A DNA stretch of 34,251 nucleotides from a bacterium (GTDB lineage: Bacteria > Patescibacteriota > Microgenomatia > UBA1406 > GWC2-37-13), in assembly GCA_029573715.1 (NCBI GenBank), contig JAKQDR010000076.1, positions 1 to 34,251 of the forward strand. The letters run 5' to 3'. Both the position numbers and the translations under genes were made by a program. The notes beneath the pieces were generated by a model. That model saw only the letters and a program-made list of their open reading frames with translations, searched no databases and was not told the DNA's origin. Every line of letters begins with the position of its first letter. Position 1 is the first letter of the stretch. Shown one piece after another: positions 24,354 to 33,127 of this stretch.

Positions 24354-24361
24354 AAATCCCC

Positions 24362-26605
24362 CTATCGATCTAATTTAGTTATGCAAATAAAATTCTGTGT
24401 AATGTCGCCATTCAATGCATGCGTGCCAGCACTGTTAATTCCTCGCAAGTCAACCGTATCGGCTGAGTTAAGCTGAAGCGTAATGGCCCCACTTGTTGAT
24501 TTAATACATGAAGTTGTAGTCTCAGCTGTTTTAAGAGTCAGAAACGCATGCAATGAGCCGTTTTTAAAAAGCTTCAACCCATATTGATTACCTATAGCGC
24601 CAGCTGCAGCTGCAGAGGTCACAAGCTGCGCTGTAATTTGATAAGTACCTCTAGCAGGTGCCGTGAATTTCCATGAAGCCCCAGTAGTGACCGCATTATG
24701 CGAATCATACTCTTTTGTCGCATAGTCTATAATCGTGTCAGTCACTAAGTTTGCAGTGCTTACGGCCCCATACCTTGCACCCACAAATTCACTTGCTGCA
24801 ATCTGCGCAGGACCTGAAACGCGCGTGACTTCGAAGTAATTTGATGAGGTATCGCCACTCGTGTAAACAGGACTTGTAATGTTTGTATTTAAGCGCAGCT
24901 CAACTGTGTCGCCAGCATTAAAGCTTCGCGTTGTAGACGCAGTGACAGTCCAATCTGTAGAAATAGACGAAACGTGCCTAACAATCGCGCCATTGGTTAA
25001 AACTGAACCATTCTTGAAAATCTGCAACAAAGTTCTATTGGGTGATGCAGCCGTTCCACCAACGTAAATTCCACCGTTGATTCTATATTCCCCAGCTACA
25101 GGTATTGTGTAAACACCTGTCGAAAGATTGTACCCGCCATGTGTGTCTTTGTCAGGCGTTGCACCTATGATAGTAGTACTCGCGCCGTTTGTTCCGCCAG
25201 TAGGGACGGCGACTTTAACCGCCATTTGCACAACCCTAGTATCGGATTCATTTGCTATCTTTACATTCGAACCCCAGCCAACAATCGGAACCCTTACGAC
25301 AAAACCAAAAACGTCATTGTTTGCAAATTGATTTGAGTTAATGAGTGTGGCGCCGCCGTCAATTCTAAATGTAAAATTAGAAGTGTCTAAGAGGGTAACG
25401 CTGCCATTACGAAGACCAGCCGATGCTCCGGCGTCGTCATACCAACCCCAATAACCAATCGTGCCCGTTGACGCAGTTGTGTTTATTTTGGTTGAATCAA
25501 TTACATACCCTGTCGGCAAAGACAAAGACAGCTGAGAACTATTACCAACGCCGCTATAAGCAACACGCCCATGAATTTCCATGGAGTCACCAGAGCGCCG
25601 CCAGTAAGAAACATTACTGGAAACGTTGGTATTACTATTTAATGTTGGTGTGTATGTAACAAAATCAGTTATCAAAGTACCCGCTGAATAAACTACGGGC
25701 GAAACAGAAACATTATCAATTTTCACAGTGTAAGCACTTGCAGAAGTCGTAGCTACGTGAATAATAAGTCTGTAACCTGTAGCATCTGAGTCAGACTGAA
25801 ATGAACCTCGGTACTGGTATTTCTGCCCTACTACCGCCCCATCGAGTTTAATAGGAGTGGGCTCAATGAGCCTTCCTGTTGCAGTCGTGCGATAAATATA
25901 AGCAATAAGATCGCTATCAGTACTACTAGTGCCGCCAGAATAAGTGCCGCTTCCAATTTCATAATCAAATCCTATCTGCAGGACTTTCGCTTGGTCGGCT
26001 GCGCTAATTGTAAAATCATAAGACGCTCCTTCACCCTGCCTGTTAGCTGCATCTTTTGTAATAAGAAAGTTCGCAGTCCCTCGAAGTGGACTGCTTGTAG
26101 AACGTGTAAATGTAAGAGTAGGCGAGCCGCCTGTGCCGTCAACGGGGCGAGAAGCCGCTGCATCAGCGTAAGTCGCCCAGCCAGTTGTGTTTGATTCTGC
26201 ATCGGGATTTAAAATGTAGTTAGTACTAGATCCGCCCGAGCCAACTTTACTCTCGGTGCCGTCGTCATTTAGTTGATAAAGAAAACCGTCGGATTTAAAA
26301 TAAATCTTCCCATTTCCTGAGCTTGGTGTCGCAGGTGTCGACTGCTCTGGGATTGTAATCGGCCCCGAAGTAATAGTGGGCGAAGTCATAGAAGGCGTCG
26401 TCATCACTGGCGACGTTAAAGTTTTATTGGTAAGAGTTTGCGCTGTGGTAGTGTCTACAAGTATTTTTGGAGTGGCTGAGCCATCCGACACGGTAGCAAC
26501 GTTAGTGTCTGTGCGATATTTCATCGTGCCCTTCGGTTCACTTGCTGTGTCCGAAGTGGCATTTTCCATTTGAGCTTTTTCTAGCTGGCCATAAATTTTT
26601 GCCAT
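24362..26605 (-). CDS. Tail fibre with carbohydrate-binding and C1q-like domains
   Basis: A 747-aa fibre. Residues 40-85 contain TLTNKTLTSPVMTTP, a trimer-type shaft motif common in phage fibres. Residues 97-118 include GNGKIYFKSDGFLYQL. Residues 128-303 (starting NYILNPDAES, ending KIDNVSVSP) resemble a carbohydrate-binding CBM_4_9/galactose-binding-like jelly roll. Residues 313-445 form another beta domain. The C-terminus has two C1q-like jelly rolls: about 452-597 (YTIPVAGEYRINGGIYVGG) and 600-747 (KFTAPARGTYQITAQL, FKNGSLHAFLTL). Such domains bind surface sugars or proteins. It is the first gene after the capsid terminator and lies beside the lysis cassette. Confidence 0.8.
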   Translation of the reverse strand: MAKIYGQLEKAQMENATSDTASEPKGTMKYRTDTNVATVSDGSATPKILVDTTTAQTLTNKTLTSPVMTTPSMTSPTITSGPITIPEQSTPATPSSGNGKIYFKSDGFLYQLNDDGTESKVGSGGSSTNYILNPDAESNTTGWATYADAAASRPVDGTGGSPTLTFTRSTSSPLRGTANFLITKDAANRQGEGASYDFTISAADQAKVLQIGFDYEIGSGTYSGGTSSTDSDLIAYIYRTTATGRLIEPTPIKLDGAVVGQKYQYRGSFQSDSDATGYRLIIHVATTSASAYTVKIDNVSVSPVVYSAGTLITDFVTYTPTLNSNTNVSSNVSYWRRSGDSMEIHGRVAYSGVGNSSQLSLSLPTGYVIDSTKINTTASTGTIGYWGWYDDAGASAGLRNGSVTLLDTSNFTFRIDGGATLINSNQFANNDVFGFVVRVPIVGWGSNVKIANESDTRVVQMAVKVAVPTGGTNGASTTIIGATPDKDTHGGYNLSTGVYTIPVAGEYRINGGIYVGGTAASPNRTLLQIFKNGSVLTNGAIVRHVSSISTDWTVTASTTRSFNAGDTVELRLNTNITSPVYTSGDTSSNYFEVTRVSGPAQIAASEFVGARYGAVSTANLVTDTIIDYATKEYDSHNAVTTGASWKFTAPARGTYQITAQLVTSAAAAGAIGNQYGLKLFKNGSLHAFLTLKTAETTTSCIKSTSGAITLQLNSADTVDLRGINSAGTHALNGDITQNFICITKLDR

Positions 26606-26824
26606 CTCAATTTCCTTTTCAATGCTCTAATCCCAGCTTAAATGCACTTCCAGTCAGTCTAGGCACCACAAGAACCAGGACAAACTTTTCTCGCGCACTA
26701 AAGCTGGGACTACAAAATTGATAAAAAAAATCTCGTGCGCAATTAATAAGCCTCCTATAAAAATCAGGGAGCGCGCCGCAGTGTCCTTCGGACACGCTCC
26801 CCGAAATCCTAGCTAGCTAGTAGA
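26606..26824. other. Gene-free spacer between capsid and tail-fibre genes
   Basis: No coding frame is convincing. It holds the terminator at 26759-26801, an 8-A run (26723-26730), and a 9-bp inverted repeat TCCCAGCTT (26631-26639)/AAGCTGGGA (26701-26709) with a 61-nt loop. On the - strand, TTGTCC-N16-TAGACT is a weak promoter-like match inside that loop. The fibre gene needs a new start or read-through beyond the terminator, so a promoter here is plausible. Confidence 0.6.
26759..26801 (-). terminator. Intrinsic terminator after the major capsid gene
   Basis: Read on the - strand, GGGAGC (26801-26796) pairs with GCTCCC (26772-26767). Inside it, GTGTCC (26795-26790) pairs with GGACAC (26786-26781) around a GAA loop, with an 8-nt one-sided bulge. 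TGATTTTT follows (26766-26759), the expected U-tract. It lies 24 bp after the capsid stop, so it can limit transcription of downstream genes or set capsid mRNA stability. Confidence 0.75.
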
Positions 26825-28069
26825 TCACGGAATACCATACATTATGCCGCAATTTCCGGGTTTGTTGACGACTAATTCGCCAAACAAACAGGTGTCGACA
26901 ATGTACTGATATCCAGTGGTATTACGAACCTCAAAATATTCGTTTCCATTTGGACCTTTTCGTTTCTTGAAGAAACCGTTTGAGTAAAACTTAACGGCTG
27001 ACATATCAAGAGCGACGATGCTTGTGTCATCCCATTCTTGAATCATGACAATCTTCAAAGTGCCCTTCACAGAGCGAATGATGATTTCATCCCAACCGTA
27101 AACAGAAGCTTTTCTGTCAGCTACAGAAACTTGGTACTGCCCTTGGTAGGGAGTAGTTTCCATGAGCTTCATGCAAGCTCCACCCCATTTGTAACTCATG
27201 AGGAAGGTATCTGCTTTTCCACCACGTGCTTTCTTTCTGACATCTGTGTAGAAATCAAAAAGTTGGCTAAGAATGTTGGAAGTTGTAACAGATGCGCCAG
27301 AATAGTTAATTGCTTGCAAAAACGGATAGCTTAATTTCGTCTGTCCGAAAATCGTGGCCGACCCGCCGTTTGCTGCACTCAAAAGTTGGTCTTTCAAAGA
27401 GCTAAAGCTATTTGACTGAGCCCCGTCCTGATACAGTTTCGCATTTTGCGCTACAGTATAGGCCGAAATGTCAACCGCTGCTCCGCCTCGTGTTGCAGAG
27501 AAGGTAACAGCACTGGTATTTACGTTGATGGCAATTACATACACCGTGAGAGGTGAAGAGTTATCATCATCAATTTGGCATTTTTGTGCCAAGCTGAAAC
27601 GGTCAACCTTATCTACAATCATGATACCAGTAGCTGCGTTTGTCGCATCGGTAACAGTCGCAAAATGAGGTCCAGTACCAAGTTGTACTGAGCAAACAAA
27701 TTTCATGTACTCAATAAATTGGTCGATTTGGTCAGGCAATATTTTAAGGAAACTGTCTTCCTTGATGCGGCCTGAGTGGTCCATGAGGTCACGTTGATTA
27801 AATATAAGCGAGCCCCAGGCTTCCTTATAGTCATCAACTGAGCCACGGATGTAGCTGTATTCTGCAATGTCGGTTGAACCCGTCAAAGAGCCGAAAGCTA
27901 CGCTTGAAGCTTGTTGTCCCATGAAGGGTACAATTAGTTTTCCACCCTTCCAAGAATTATTTTTTTCAACGTTTGTTAAAATCCAGTCGCGCTTGATGAG
28001 TTCTTCCATTAACAATTCGTTTGGCAAGAATTCATTTAACATCGCCTGGAAGGTACGAGTCGTGCTCAT
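26825..28069 (-). CDS. Major capsid protein
   Basis: A 414-aa protein directly downstream of the scaffold gene, as expected for the coat protein. It has a long N-terminal helical region (1-45), then SWKGGKLIVPFMGQ, a strand-rich core, and an insertion-type region with many Thr/Ala/Gly residues (about 140-235). The C-terminus has a P-domain-like segment with ADTFLMSYKWGGACMKLME and strands up to the end. The pattern fits an HK97-fold coat of the P22-like or related type. The order portal-scaffold-coat supports it. An intrinsic terminator follows. The AGGGGGAT site sits close before the ATG at 28069. Confidence 0.85.
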   Translation of the reverse strand: MSTTRTFQAMLNEFLPNELLMEELIKRDWILTNVEKNNSWKGGKLIVPFMGQQASSVAFGSLTGSTDIAEYSYIRGSVDDYKEAWGSLIFNQRDLMDHSGRIKEDSFLKILPDQIDQFIEYMKFVCSVQLGTGPHFATVTDATNAATGIMIVDKVDRFSLAQKCQIDDDNSSPLTVYVIAINVNTSAVTFSATRGGAAVDISAYTVAQNAKLYQDGAQSNSFSSLKDQLLSAANGGSATIFGQTKLSYPFLQAINYSGASVTTSNILSQLFDFYTDVRKKARGGKADTFLMSYKWGGACMKLMETTPYQGQYQVSVADRKASVYGWDEIIIRSVKGTLKIVMIQEWDDTSIVALDMSAVKFYSNGFFKKRKGPNGNEYFEVRNTTGYQYIVDTCLFGELVVNKPGNCGIMYGIP

Positions 28070-28107
28070 ATTTTATCCCCCTAGTCGGTAGTGTTTAAAG
28101 TCAAAGT

Positions 28108-29118
28108 TTATGAACTAAAATTATCGCGAAGCTTGCGCAAATCGTCCAAGCTCTTGGGAGTTCTCTTTACAGGAGATCCACCCTGACCTTGTAAATTTGG
28201 TATCACAGGCTTCTTACTTTGTGCTTCGACTACCGCCGCATGGCTTTGCGGGGCGACATCGGCAGCGCCTGGCTGAGGCACTGTTCCGTTTTGTACCGAT
28301 TGGCTTATCAGTGACAAAACTTCTTTCACGGCATTCTCAACTGGCAAATCTTCACCAGTCATCGTGTGATAAGCAATGCCACGCTTAATCACCTCTTCCC
28401 GAAACGCTCCCGGTCTCCCAGTGCGGCTATCAAAATGCTGAACTACGGCTTGCACTTCTGGCTTTGAAAGCTCGCCTTGTAATTCCCTGCTTCGCATTTC
28501 TACCTGGCTTTGGTAAATCTGCGTTTGCAGTTCCGCATTCTGTTGCTCAACGGTTTGTAGTCGCTGAGAGTCTTGTCTCTGCGCTACAATCTTTTGCTGC
28601 TCTTCGGGCGGGAGCTGCGAAAACTTGAGCTTCTCTATAGCATACCTTAAAATTTTATCTTCGGGTATCTGAAGAGCTTGAAAAAAACTCTCCATGTCAC
28701 CCTTCTTTACTAAATCAGATACATAATTGAGACTTTTCTCAATATTGCCATACTTTCCTGATAGTTCTTCATGCTTGGCTTTGTATTCATCACGCAATTT
28801 CTTTACAAGCGGTAAACCCTTCTGCGCCTGGAAAAGCTCTTGAAATTTTTTCTCTAAATCCGCATTTGTTATAAGAGGCCTTGCCCAAGCGTCAAATTCT
28901 AACTCTTCACCGTTCGCATTGTACTTGTATGATGGGCTATAGGCAGGTGACGCTACTTTCGTAGACTCAGCCGTGTCTGAGATTAGAGGCTCTTCCCCAG
29001 TCGCTATCTCGGGAGTCCCCACTTTATCTTCAGTAGAGGACGCAGGGGCTCCGCCTTCACTAGGCGTCGTTGGCGTTTCAATTCCAGGTGTGGTGTCGGT
29101 CGTTTGTGGTGTATCCAT
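28108..29118 (-). CDS. Scaffolding protein
   Basis: A 336-aa protein between the portal and coat genes. The N-terminal 65 residues are Pro/Thr/Glu-rich and disordered. Residues 85-130 and 165-230 form long coiled-coil helices with a Gln/Glu-rich middle. The C-terminus is basic with a short helix (KRTPKSLDDLRKLRDNF), as in scaffolds that bind coat proteins through a basic C-terminal hairpin. No catalytic motif. It should direct procapsid assembly and leave or be degraded later. The ribosome site (AAGGAAGGG) is about 13 bases upstream of the ATG, so translation initiation may be slower than for the coat. Confidence 0.85.
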   Translation of the reverse strand: MDTPQTTDTTPGIETPTTPSEGGAPASSTEDKVGTPEIATGEEPLISDTAESTKVASPAYSPSYKYNANGEELEFDAWARPLITNADLEKKFQELFQAQKGLPLVKKLRDEYKAKHEELSGKYGNIEKSLNYVSDLVKKGDMESFFQALQIPEDKILRYAIEKLKFSQLPPEEQQKIVAQRQDSQRLQTVEQQNAELQTQIYQSQVEMRSRELQGELSKPEVQAVVQHFDSRTGRPGAFREEVIKRGIAYHTMTGEDLPVENAVKEVLSLISQSVQNGTVPQPGAADVAPQSHAAVVEAQSKKPVIPNLQGQGGSPVKRTPKSLDDLRKLRDNFSS

Positions 29119-29147
29119 GTGGTGTAAAATTTCCCTTCCTTAGAAAA

Positions 29148-31244
29148 TTATTGTAACTCCTCTGGCGAAGGCATCATCTGCCCGGCGCCTTGTTGATTCT
29201 GAGTTATCATTTGCGAAATGTCAGCCTGCGCGCCTGAATTCATCGATTTTAATTGCTCTAAACTCATGCCCTGCGTCGAAAGCTGCTTTATAAGCCAATC
29301 AAGCGCCTGATACGGCACCTCGGCCCTAGCCACTTTTCCAGACTCATTCGGCACATACATGTCACATTTTATAAGCGCTCCACCAACTGGAATGTACTCA
29401 TTCTTCGCGTCAATGATGGCTTGCTCTTTTCTCGCAATCTCTTGCTCATGCTCAGCTATCAACGTGTGATAATTTTGCTGAATCGTCTCATCCAAGAATT
29501 TGAAATCACCCTGCTTGGTTCTATGCGTGAGCTTGTCCACGTAATATTTATTGTCGGCATACATCTCAACCGTAGGCACCTCGCCTCGCTCAAGTGCTAG
29601 CATGTCATTTTCTACTGACTCATAGTTAATCGTGAAATCTGAGAAAATTTCTTTGTTATTCACAAAAGGCATGTTCTTCATGATTTTGCCAACATCTTCG
29701 CGATTCAAATTTGTCCCAGCATACTGCAGCAAGTGATTAAGCGTGAGCTGTCGCCCAAACTGCGTGTCTGCAGAATCAGTCTGCTCCTCTACTACAATTT
29801 GATACGCTAGCGGTGTGGTCTTTCTAAACTCAGAAATATTTATGAACTCAGCCCGACCCACGGCCCCTACAAGCATGTTGTCTGGCAAGTAAAATTTTGC
29901 CAGCTTCAATGTTAATTCGCAAATCTCCGATAAAAACTCTTCAAACTTCTCTGCATATTTACCAAATCTGGTTTGCTGCTTTATCGATTTAAACAAATTT
30001 GAATAAGGGTCCTGGTTTTGATTGTCATCAACCATGGACTCTTCCATCATCACGGCATCGTACATCTCTGAAATTTGCTGCTCAATGTAACCCATAAACT
30101 GGGAGCCATCGCGACCGGCTAAAATAGTTGGCGGCGCACCTTGGAAAGTAATCCCCCGCACACCAGGGAGCAAGGCGCCTGGCTGCAATTTTGTGCCCGC
30201 CTGGTAGATGACCTTATCATCTCCAACCGTCACCTGATGCGTTGCTAACTGTGAACTTGCGCGATTTATCTCTGCCTGAAACGGACGCGCTACTTTAATA
30301 ATCGAGCGCGCACGAGGTGTTCCAGAAAATTCATCGAAACCTTTCCAAATAATCGGAAAAATCCCCTCTGGCAGCTCTCCCTCTTCCAAAATTCCAAACT
30401 CCGTTGCAATGTAAAAATATCCCTTCGGATAATCAAAACACGGGCGGTAGTAAGTCTCGCGCACCATGATGCGCTTGTCTTCCTTCTGATAGTTTTGATT
30501 ATTCGAATCAAATATTACATAAGTCTCTTTATCGGAATCCTGAATCGATTTTAATTTCTCAGGACTATCCGCATACACACCCATTAAATATTTCTTATCT
30601 ACCATTTTTCGGTAAATAAAATAAGGCGAGTCACTCATCGTGTGCGCAGAGCGCGAGCGTAGCAAATCATAACCAGGAATGGACTCGAAACCCCAATCCC
30701 CTTGAAAAATGGGCCGCCCCTCATCTGCAACCATGGCGCCCTTTTCGTCAAGCACCTCAGTTTTACCGTCATCACTCATCTTCGGGCTGTAACCTATAAG
30801 CTCACCCTTATTCGGGTCCCAGTAAACCTTACAAGCCACTTCCCCAATATCTACAAAATCCTTAACCCAGCGACGTATCTTGTCCTTGAACTTGTGGCGC
30901 GTCTTCACGTCCACCCACACCGCCTGATTTAACTCCGCATCTTTCCTGTCCTGCAGCTCGGATTCATTCTTCGGCCTTACTATTACACCAGGCGACTTAG
31001 ATAAAATTTGCTGCTCATAATACCTAGTGATTTTATGAATGTGATTTTTTGTAAGGCGAAGTTTCGCGTTGTCTGAAATCTTATTTTGATCCCGAAGCCT
31101 TGCGTAAACTTTTGCAGAAGACTTTGAATAATGCTCGCCCGCTGCCAACAATATATTCGAGCGCATCTCAGAAAATACCTGAGTATCACACTCCTCTGAA
31201 TCCGTATAAAGCTGATTCAAATCGCTAAGCGCTAATTTTTTCAT
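29148..31244 (-). CDS. Portal protein, P22 gp1-like
   Basis: A 698-aa protein if it starts at ATG 31244. A GTG at 31253, with AGAGG four bases upstream, would add three residues. The size and composition fit P22-type portals. The N-terminal helix-rich region includes NHIHKITRYYEQQILSKSPG, which is typical of portals. The middle contains 'EFSGTPRARSIIKVARPFQ' and 'NRASSQLATHQ', known portal wing and stem features. The C-terminus is a long helical barrel-like segment ending in Gln/Met-rich residues. It forms the dodecameric ring for DNA packaging and ejection. Its 5' end overlaps the linker gene by about 20 bp. Confidence 0.88.
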   Translation of the reverse strand: MKKLALSDLNQLYTDSEECDTQVFSEMRSNILLAAGEHYSKSSAKVYARLRDQNKISDNAKLRLTKNHIHKITRYYEQQILSKSPGVIVRPKNESELQDRKDAELNQAVWVDVKTRHKFKDKIRRWVKDFVDIGEVACKVYWDPNKGELIGYSPKMSDDGKTEVLDEKGAMVADEGRPIFQGDWGFESIPGYDLLRSRSAHTMSDSPYFIYRKMVDKKYLMGVYADSPEKLKSIQDSDKETYVIFDSNNQNYQKEDKRIMVRETYYRPCFDYPKGYFYIATEFGILEEGELPEGIFPIIWKGFDEFSGTPRARSIIKVARPFQAEINRASSQLATHQVTVGDDKVIYQAGTKLQPGALLPGVRGITFQGAPPTILAGRDGSQFMGYIEQQISEMYDAVMMEESMVDDNQNQDPYSNLFKSIKQQTRFGKYAEKFEEFLSEICELTLKLAKFYLPDNMLVGAVGRAEFINISEFRKTTPLAYQIVVEEQTDSADTQFGRQLTLNHLLQYAGTNLNREDVGKIMKNMPFVNNKEIFSDFTINYESVENDMLALERGEVPTVEMYADNKYYVDKLTHRTKQGDFKFLDETIQQNYHTLIAEHEQEIARKEQAIIDAKNEYIPVGGALIKCDMYVPNESGKVARAEVPYQALDWLIKQLSTQGMSLEQLKSMNSGAQADISQMITQNQQGAGQMMPSPEELQ

Positions 31245-31632
31245 CCCCACCACTTAACCTCTGCTCTTCAAGAGAGCCACGAATCTCTTCTTGCTCAAAC
31301 CCATACGGGTCATCCATGAGCTGTTGAGCCCGCTCCATTTCCTGAATCTCAGAATTATCAAAGAGTCCAAGCTGCGGTTTAATTTCTTCGGTTGAAGTGG
31401 ACGACAATGGCACCTGGCTTGGATGCACATCGGACGGCAATGCTTGGCTTTGCACCGCGCCACTCTCTTTAAATTCTACCGCTAAACCAGGAATGGTCAA
31501 TGCCTTCACCCCGGTTTTTCTACAATCTCGGAGCAATTTAGAAATTTCTTTAATGTCAATACGCGTTATTCCACTCGTCGAAGTCGTCGTCCGCCCAACT
31601 CGCTTCCTCAAAACCCTTTTCTTCTCGCTCAT
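31225..31632 (-). CDS. Small linker protein between terminase and portal
   Basis: A 135-aa protein. ATG 31632 has a strong GGAGGGG site upstream (about 8 bases), in place of the TTG three bases earlier. The N-terminus is basic (KKRVLRKRVGRTTT) and is followed by 'EISKLLRDCRKTGVKALTIPGLAVEF', a pattern common in small phage proteins next to terminase genes. The rest is acidic and disordered. It overlaps the terminase large subunit by 77 bp and the portal start by about 20 bp, so it is embedded between two essential genes. Function unknown; it may help terminase-portal docking. Confidence 0.65.
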   Translation of the reverse strand: MSEKKRVLRKRVGRTTTSTSGITRIDIKEISKLLRDCRKTGVKALTIPGLAVEFKESGAVQSQALPSDVHPSQVPLSSTSTEEIKPQLGLFDNSEIQEMERAQQLMDDPYGFEQEEIRGSLEEQRLSGGDEKISA

Positions 31633-33127
31633 CAAAAAATCCCCTCCGTCTCTCTTTTATCTCTTCAGCTAATAACTCAGCCTCTGTCATCCTCTTAGGC
31701 TTGTATTCCACTTCACTCTCTTTTGCAGGCGTGCGATTTAATTCCTCAAAATCCCAACCCACGGCCATCACCGCATACCTCAGTGCATCCGCTAAATCAT
31801 CCTTCGATTTTGACTTGTCAGCCCCTTTGAGTAATGTAGCAAGCTCGGTCCCAAGCTTTCTTAACTCCACATTCCCATCCGCAATTGTAAGCATTCCATT
31901 TCTAAAAAGCGTGTTTAATATCTCCTCGCCACGCTCACGGTTCTTATCGGCCTTGTTGAAACTCTCACCCGCACGACTAGCAATCGTCTCAAAATCCTTC
32001 GCAGAATAATCATAGCGCTTATCTACTACATGCAAATCCCGCGATAGCTCCCTGTATTTTTCATACACATCACCCGCAGTAGTTTGAATCCCATCCCCAC
32101 GCCACGCTCGAAACACAACACCCTTCTTTGCAGGCGGATCTACCGCTAAACATATTATCGCACTCGGATGCGAAGTCCCCCCGCCCCCCGGATCTACCCC
32201 CGCATACACTCCCCACCCCATCGGCGGCACCTGCATCGGCTCCGAAAAATGCTTGCCAATATCAAAAGCGTGAAACGTTCTACCCTGCTCAGTTACAAAT
32301 TTTCCAAATACCCGCCTGTCAATTTCTGCCTGACTCTTACACTGAGCCATAATCTTCTTAATCTTTTCCTCAGTGTATAAACCAGGACTCCCGTCCTCAT
32401 ACACCAAGCAATCATACATACTAATCTGCACCTTGTGAGCCGCAGGAAACATCTCCTCCTCCCTGGTGCCTGACTGAATCGCACGCCGCCATAATTCCTG
32501 ATTCAACGTCGCCGTAAATACCATGTGAAAGTACCCTTCAGTCGCTGCTAAGCGAATACTGATTTCAGAATACATATCCTCCGGCAACTCCTCATCAGCA
32601 AATACCGCGTGCACCGTCGCAGTCTGCAACGCTGAAAGCGCCTGCGAATGAGTCTTAAAAACTATACTCACACCAGATTTAAAATCTATCTGCTTTATAT
32701 AACCCTTGTCCCGCTTCTCACTCCACCCATACACCGCATGGTCTTTTGCATGCCCACGAGGCATAAACTCTGTTACCCACTTTTTCTCAAACTCAATAGT
32801 GGCTACTTCCGAATTAGGATATATGTACCAAAAAATTCTGGGCGTCTGCCCAGGCCACAACTTTTTCCAGAGATTTGTTGCCGTCGCCCAATGTATACAC
32901 TTCCTAATACTCGCTGCCGATTTTCCGATTTGGTTGGCTGCGCAAAGTAAATTCATCGAATTCACAGACTCAAAAAATGTCCGCTGCCATCTGTAAAATG
33001 TCTGCCCATATAAATGCGGAAGCTGACTCTTTATATTCCAGGATTTTTCCTCTAAAGACTTTAGACGCTTTAAAAGTGCTAGCTTTTTCCTGGCCTCTGA
33101 CTCAGGCAACGTCTTCGTCTTCGTCAT
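31556..33127 (-). CDS. Terminase large subunit
   Basis: A 523-aa packaging motor. The ATPase has the Walker A-like Q66-I-G-K-S70 in CAANQIGKSAAS and the Walker B F176-A-D-E-E180, with the catalytic Glu. The motor motif ends around residue 205 (FTATLNQ). The nuclease domain has G310-V-D312-P-G-G-G-G, D369/D373 and the terminal D443-D-L-A-D447-A-L-R. These are the RNase H-like catalytic acidic residues. The long acidic C-terminus (490-523) is encoded in part by the region shared with the linker gene. Together with the small subunit it cuts and packages concatemeric DNA. The headful or cos mode cannot be read here. Confidence 0.92.
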   Translation of the reverse strand: MTKTKTLPESEARKKLALLKRLKSLEEKSWNIKSQLPHLYGQTFYRWQRTFFESVNSMNLLCAANQIGKSAASIRKCIHWATATNLWKKLWPGQTPRIFWYIYPNSEVATIEFEKKWVTEFMPRGHAKDHAVYGWSEKRDKGYIKQIDFKSGVSIVFKTHSQALSALQTATVHAVFADEELPEDMYSEISIRLAATEGYFHMVFTATLNQELWRRAIQSGTREEEMFPAAHKVQISMYDCLVYEDGSPGLYTEEKIKKIMAQCKSQAEIDRRVFGKFVTEQGRTFHAFDIGKHFSEPMQVPPMGWGVYAGVDPGGGGTSHPSAIICLAVDPPAKKGVVFRAWRGDGIQTTAGDVYEKYRELSRDLHVVDKRYDYSAKDFETIASRAGESFNKADKNRERGEEILNTLFRNGMLTIADGNVELRKLGTELATLLKGADKSKSKDDLADALRYAVMAVGWDFEELNRTPAKESEVEYKPKRMTEAELLAEEIKERRRGFFDEREEKGFEEASWADDDFDEWNNAY

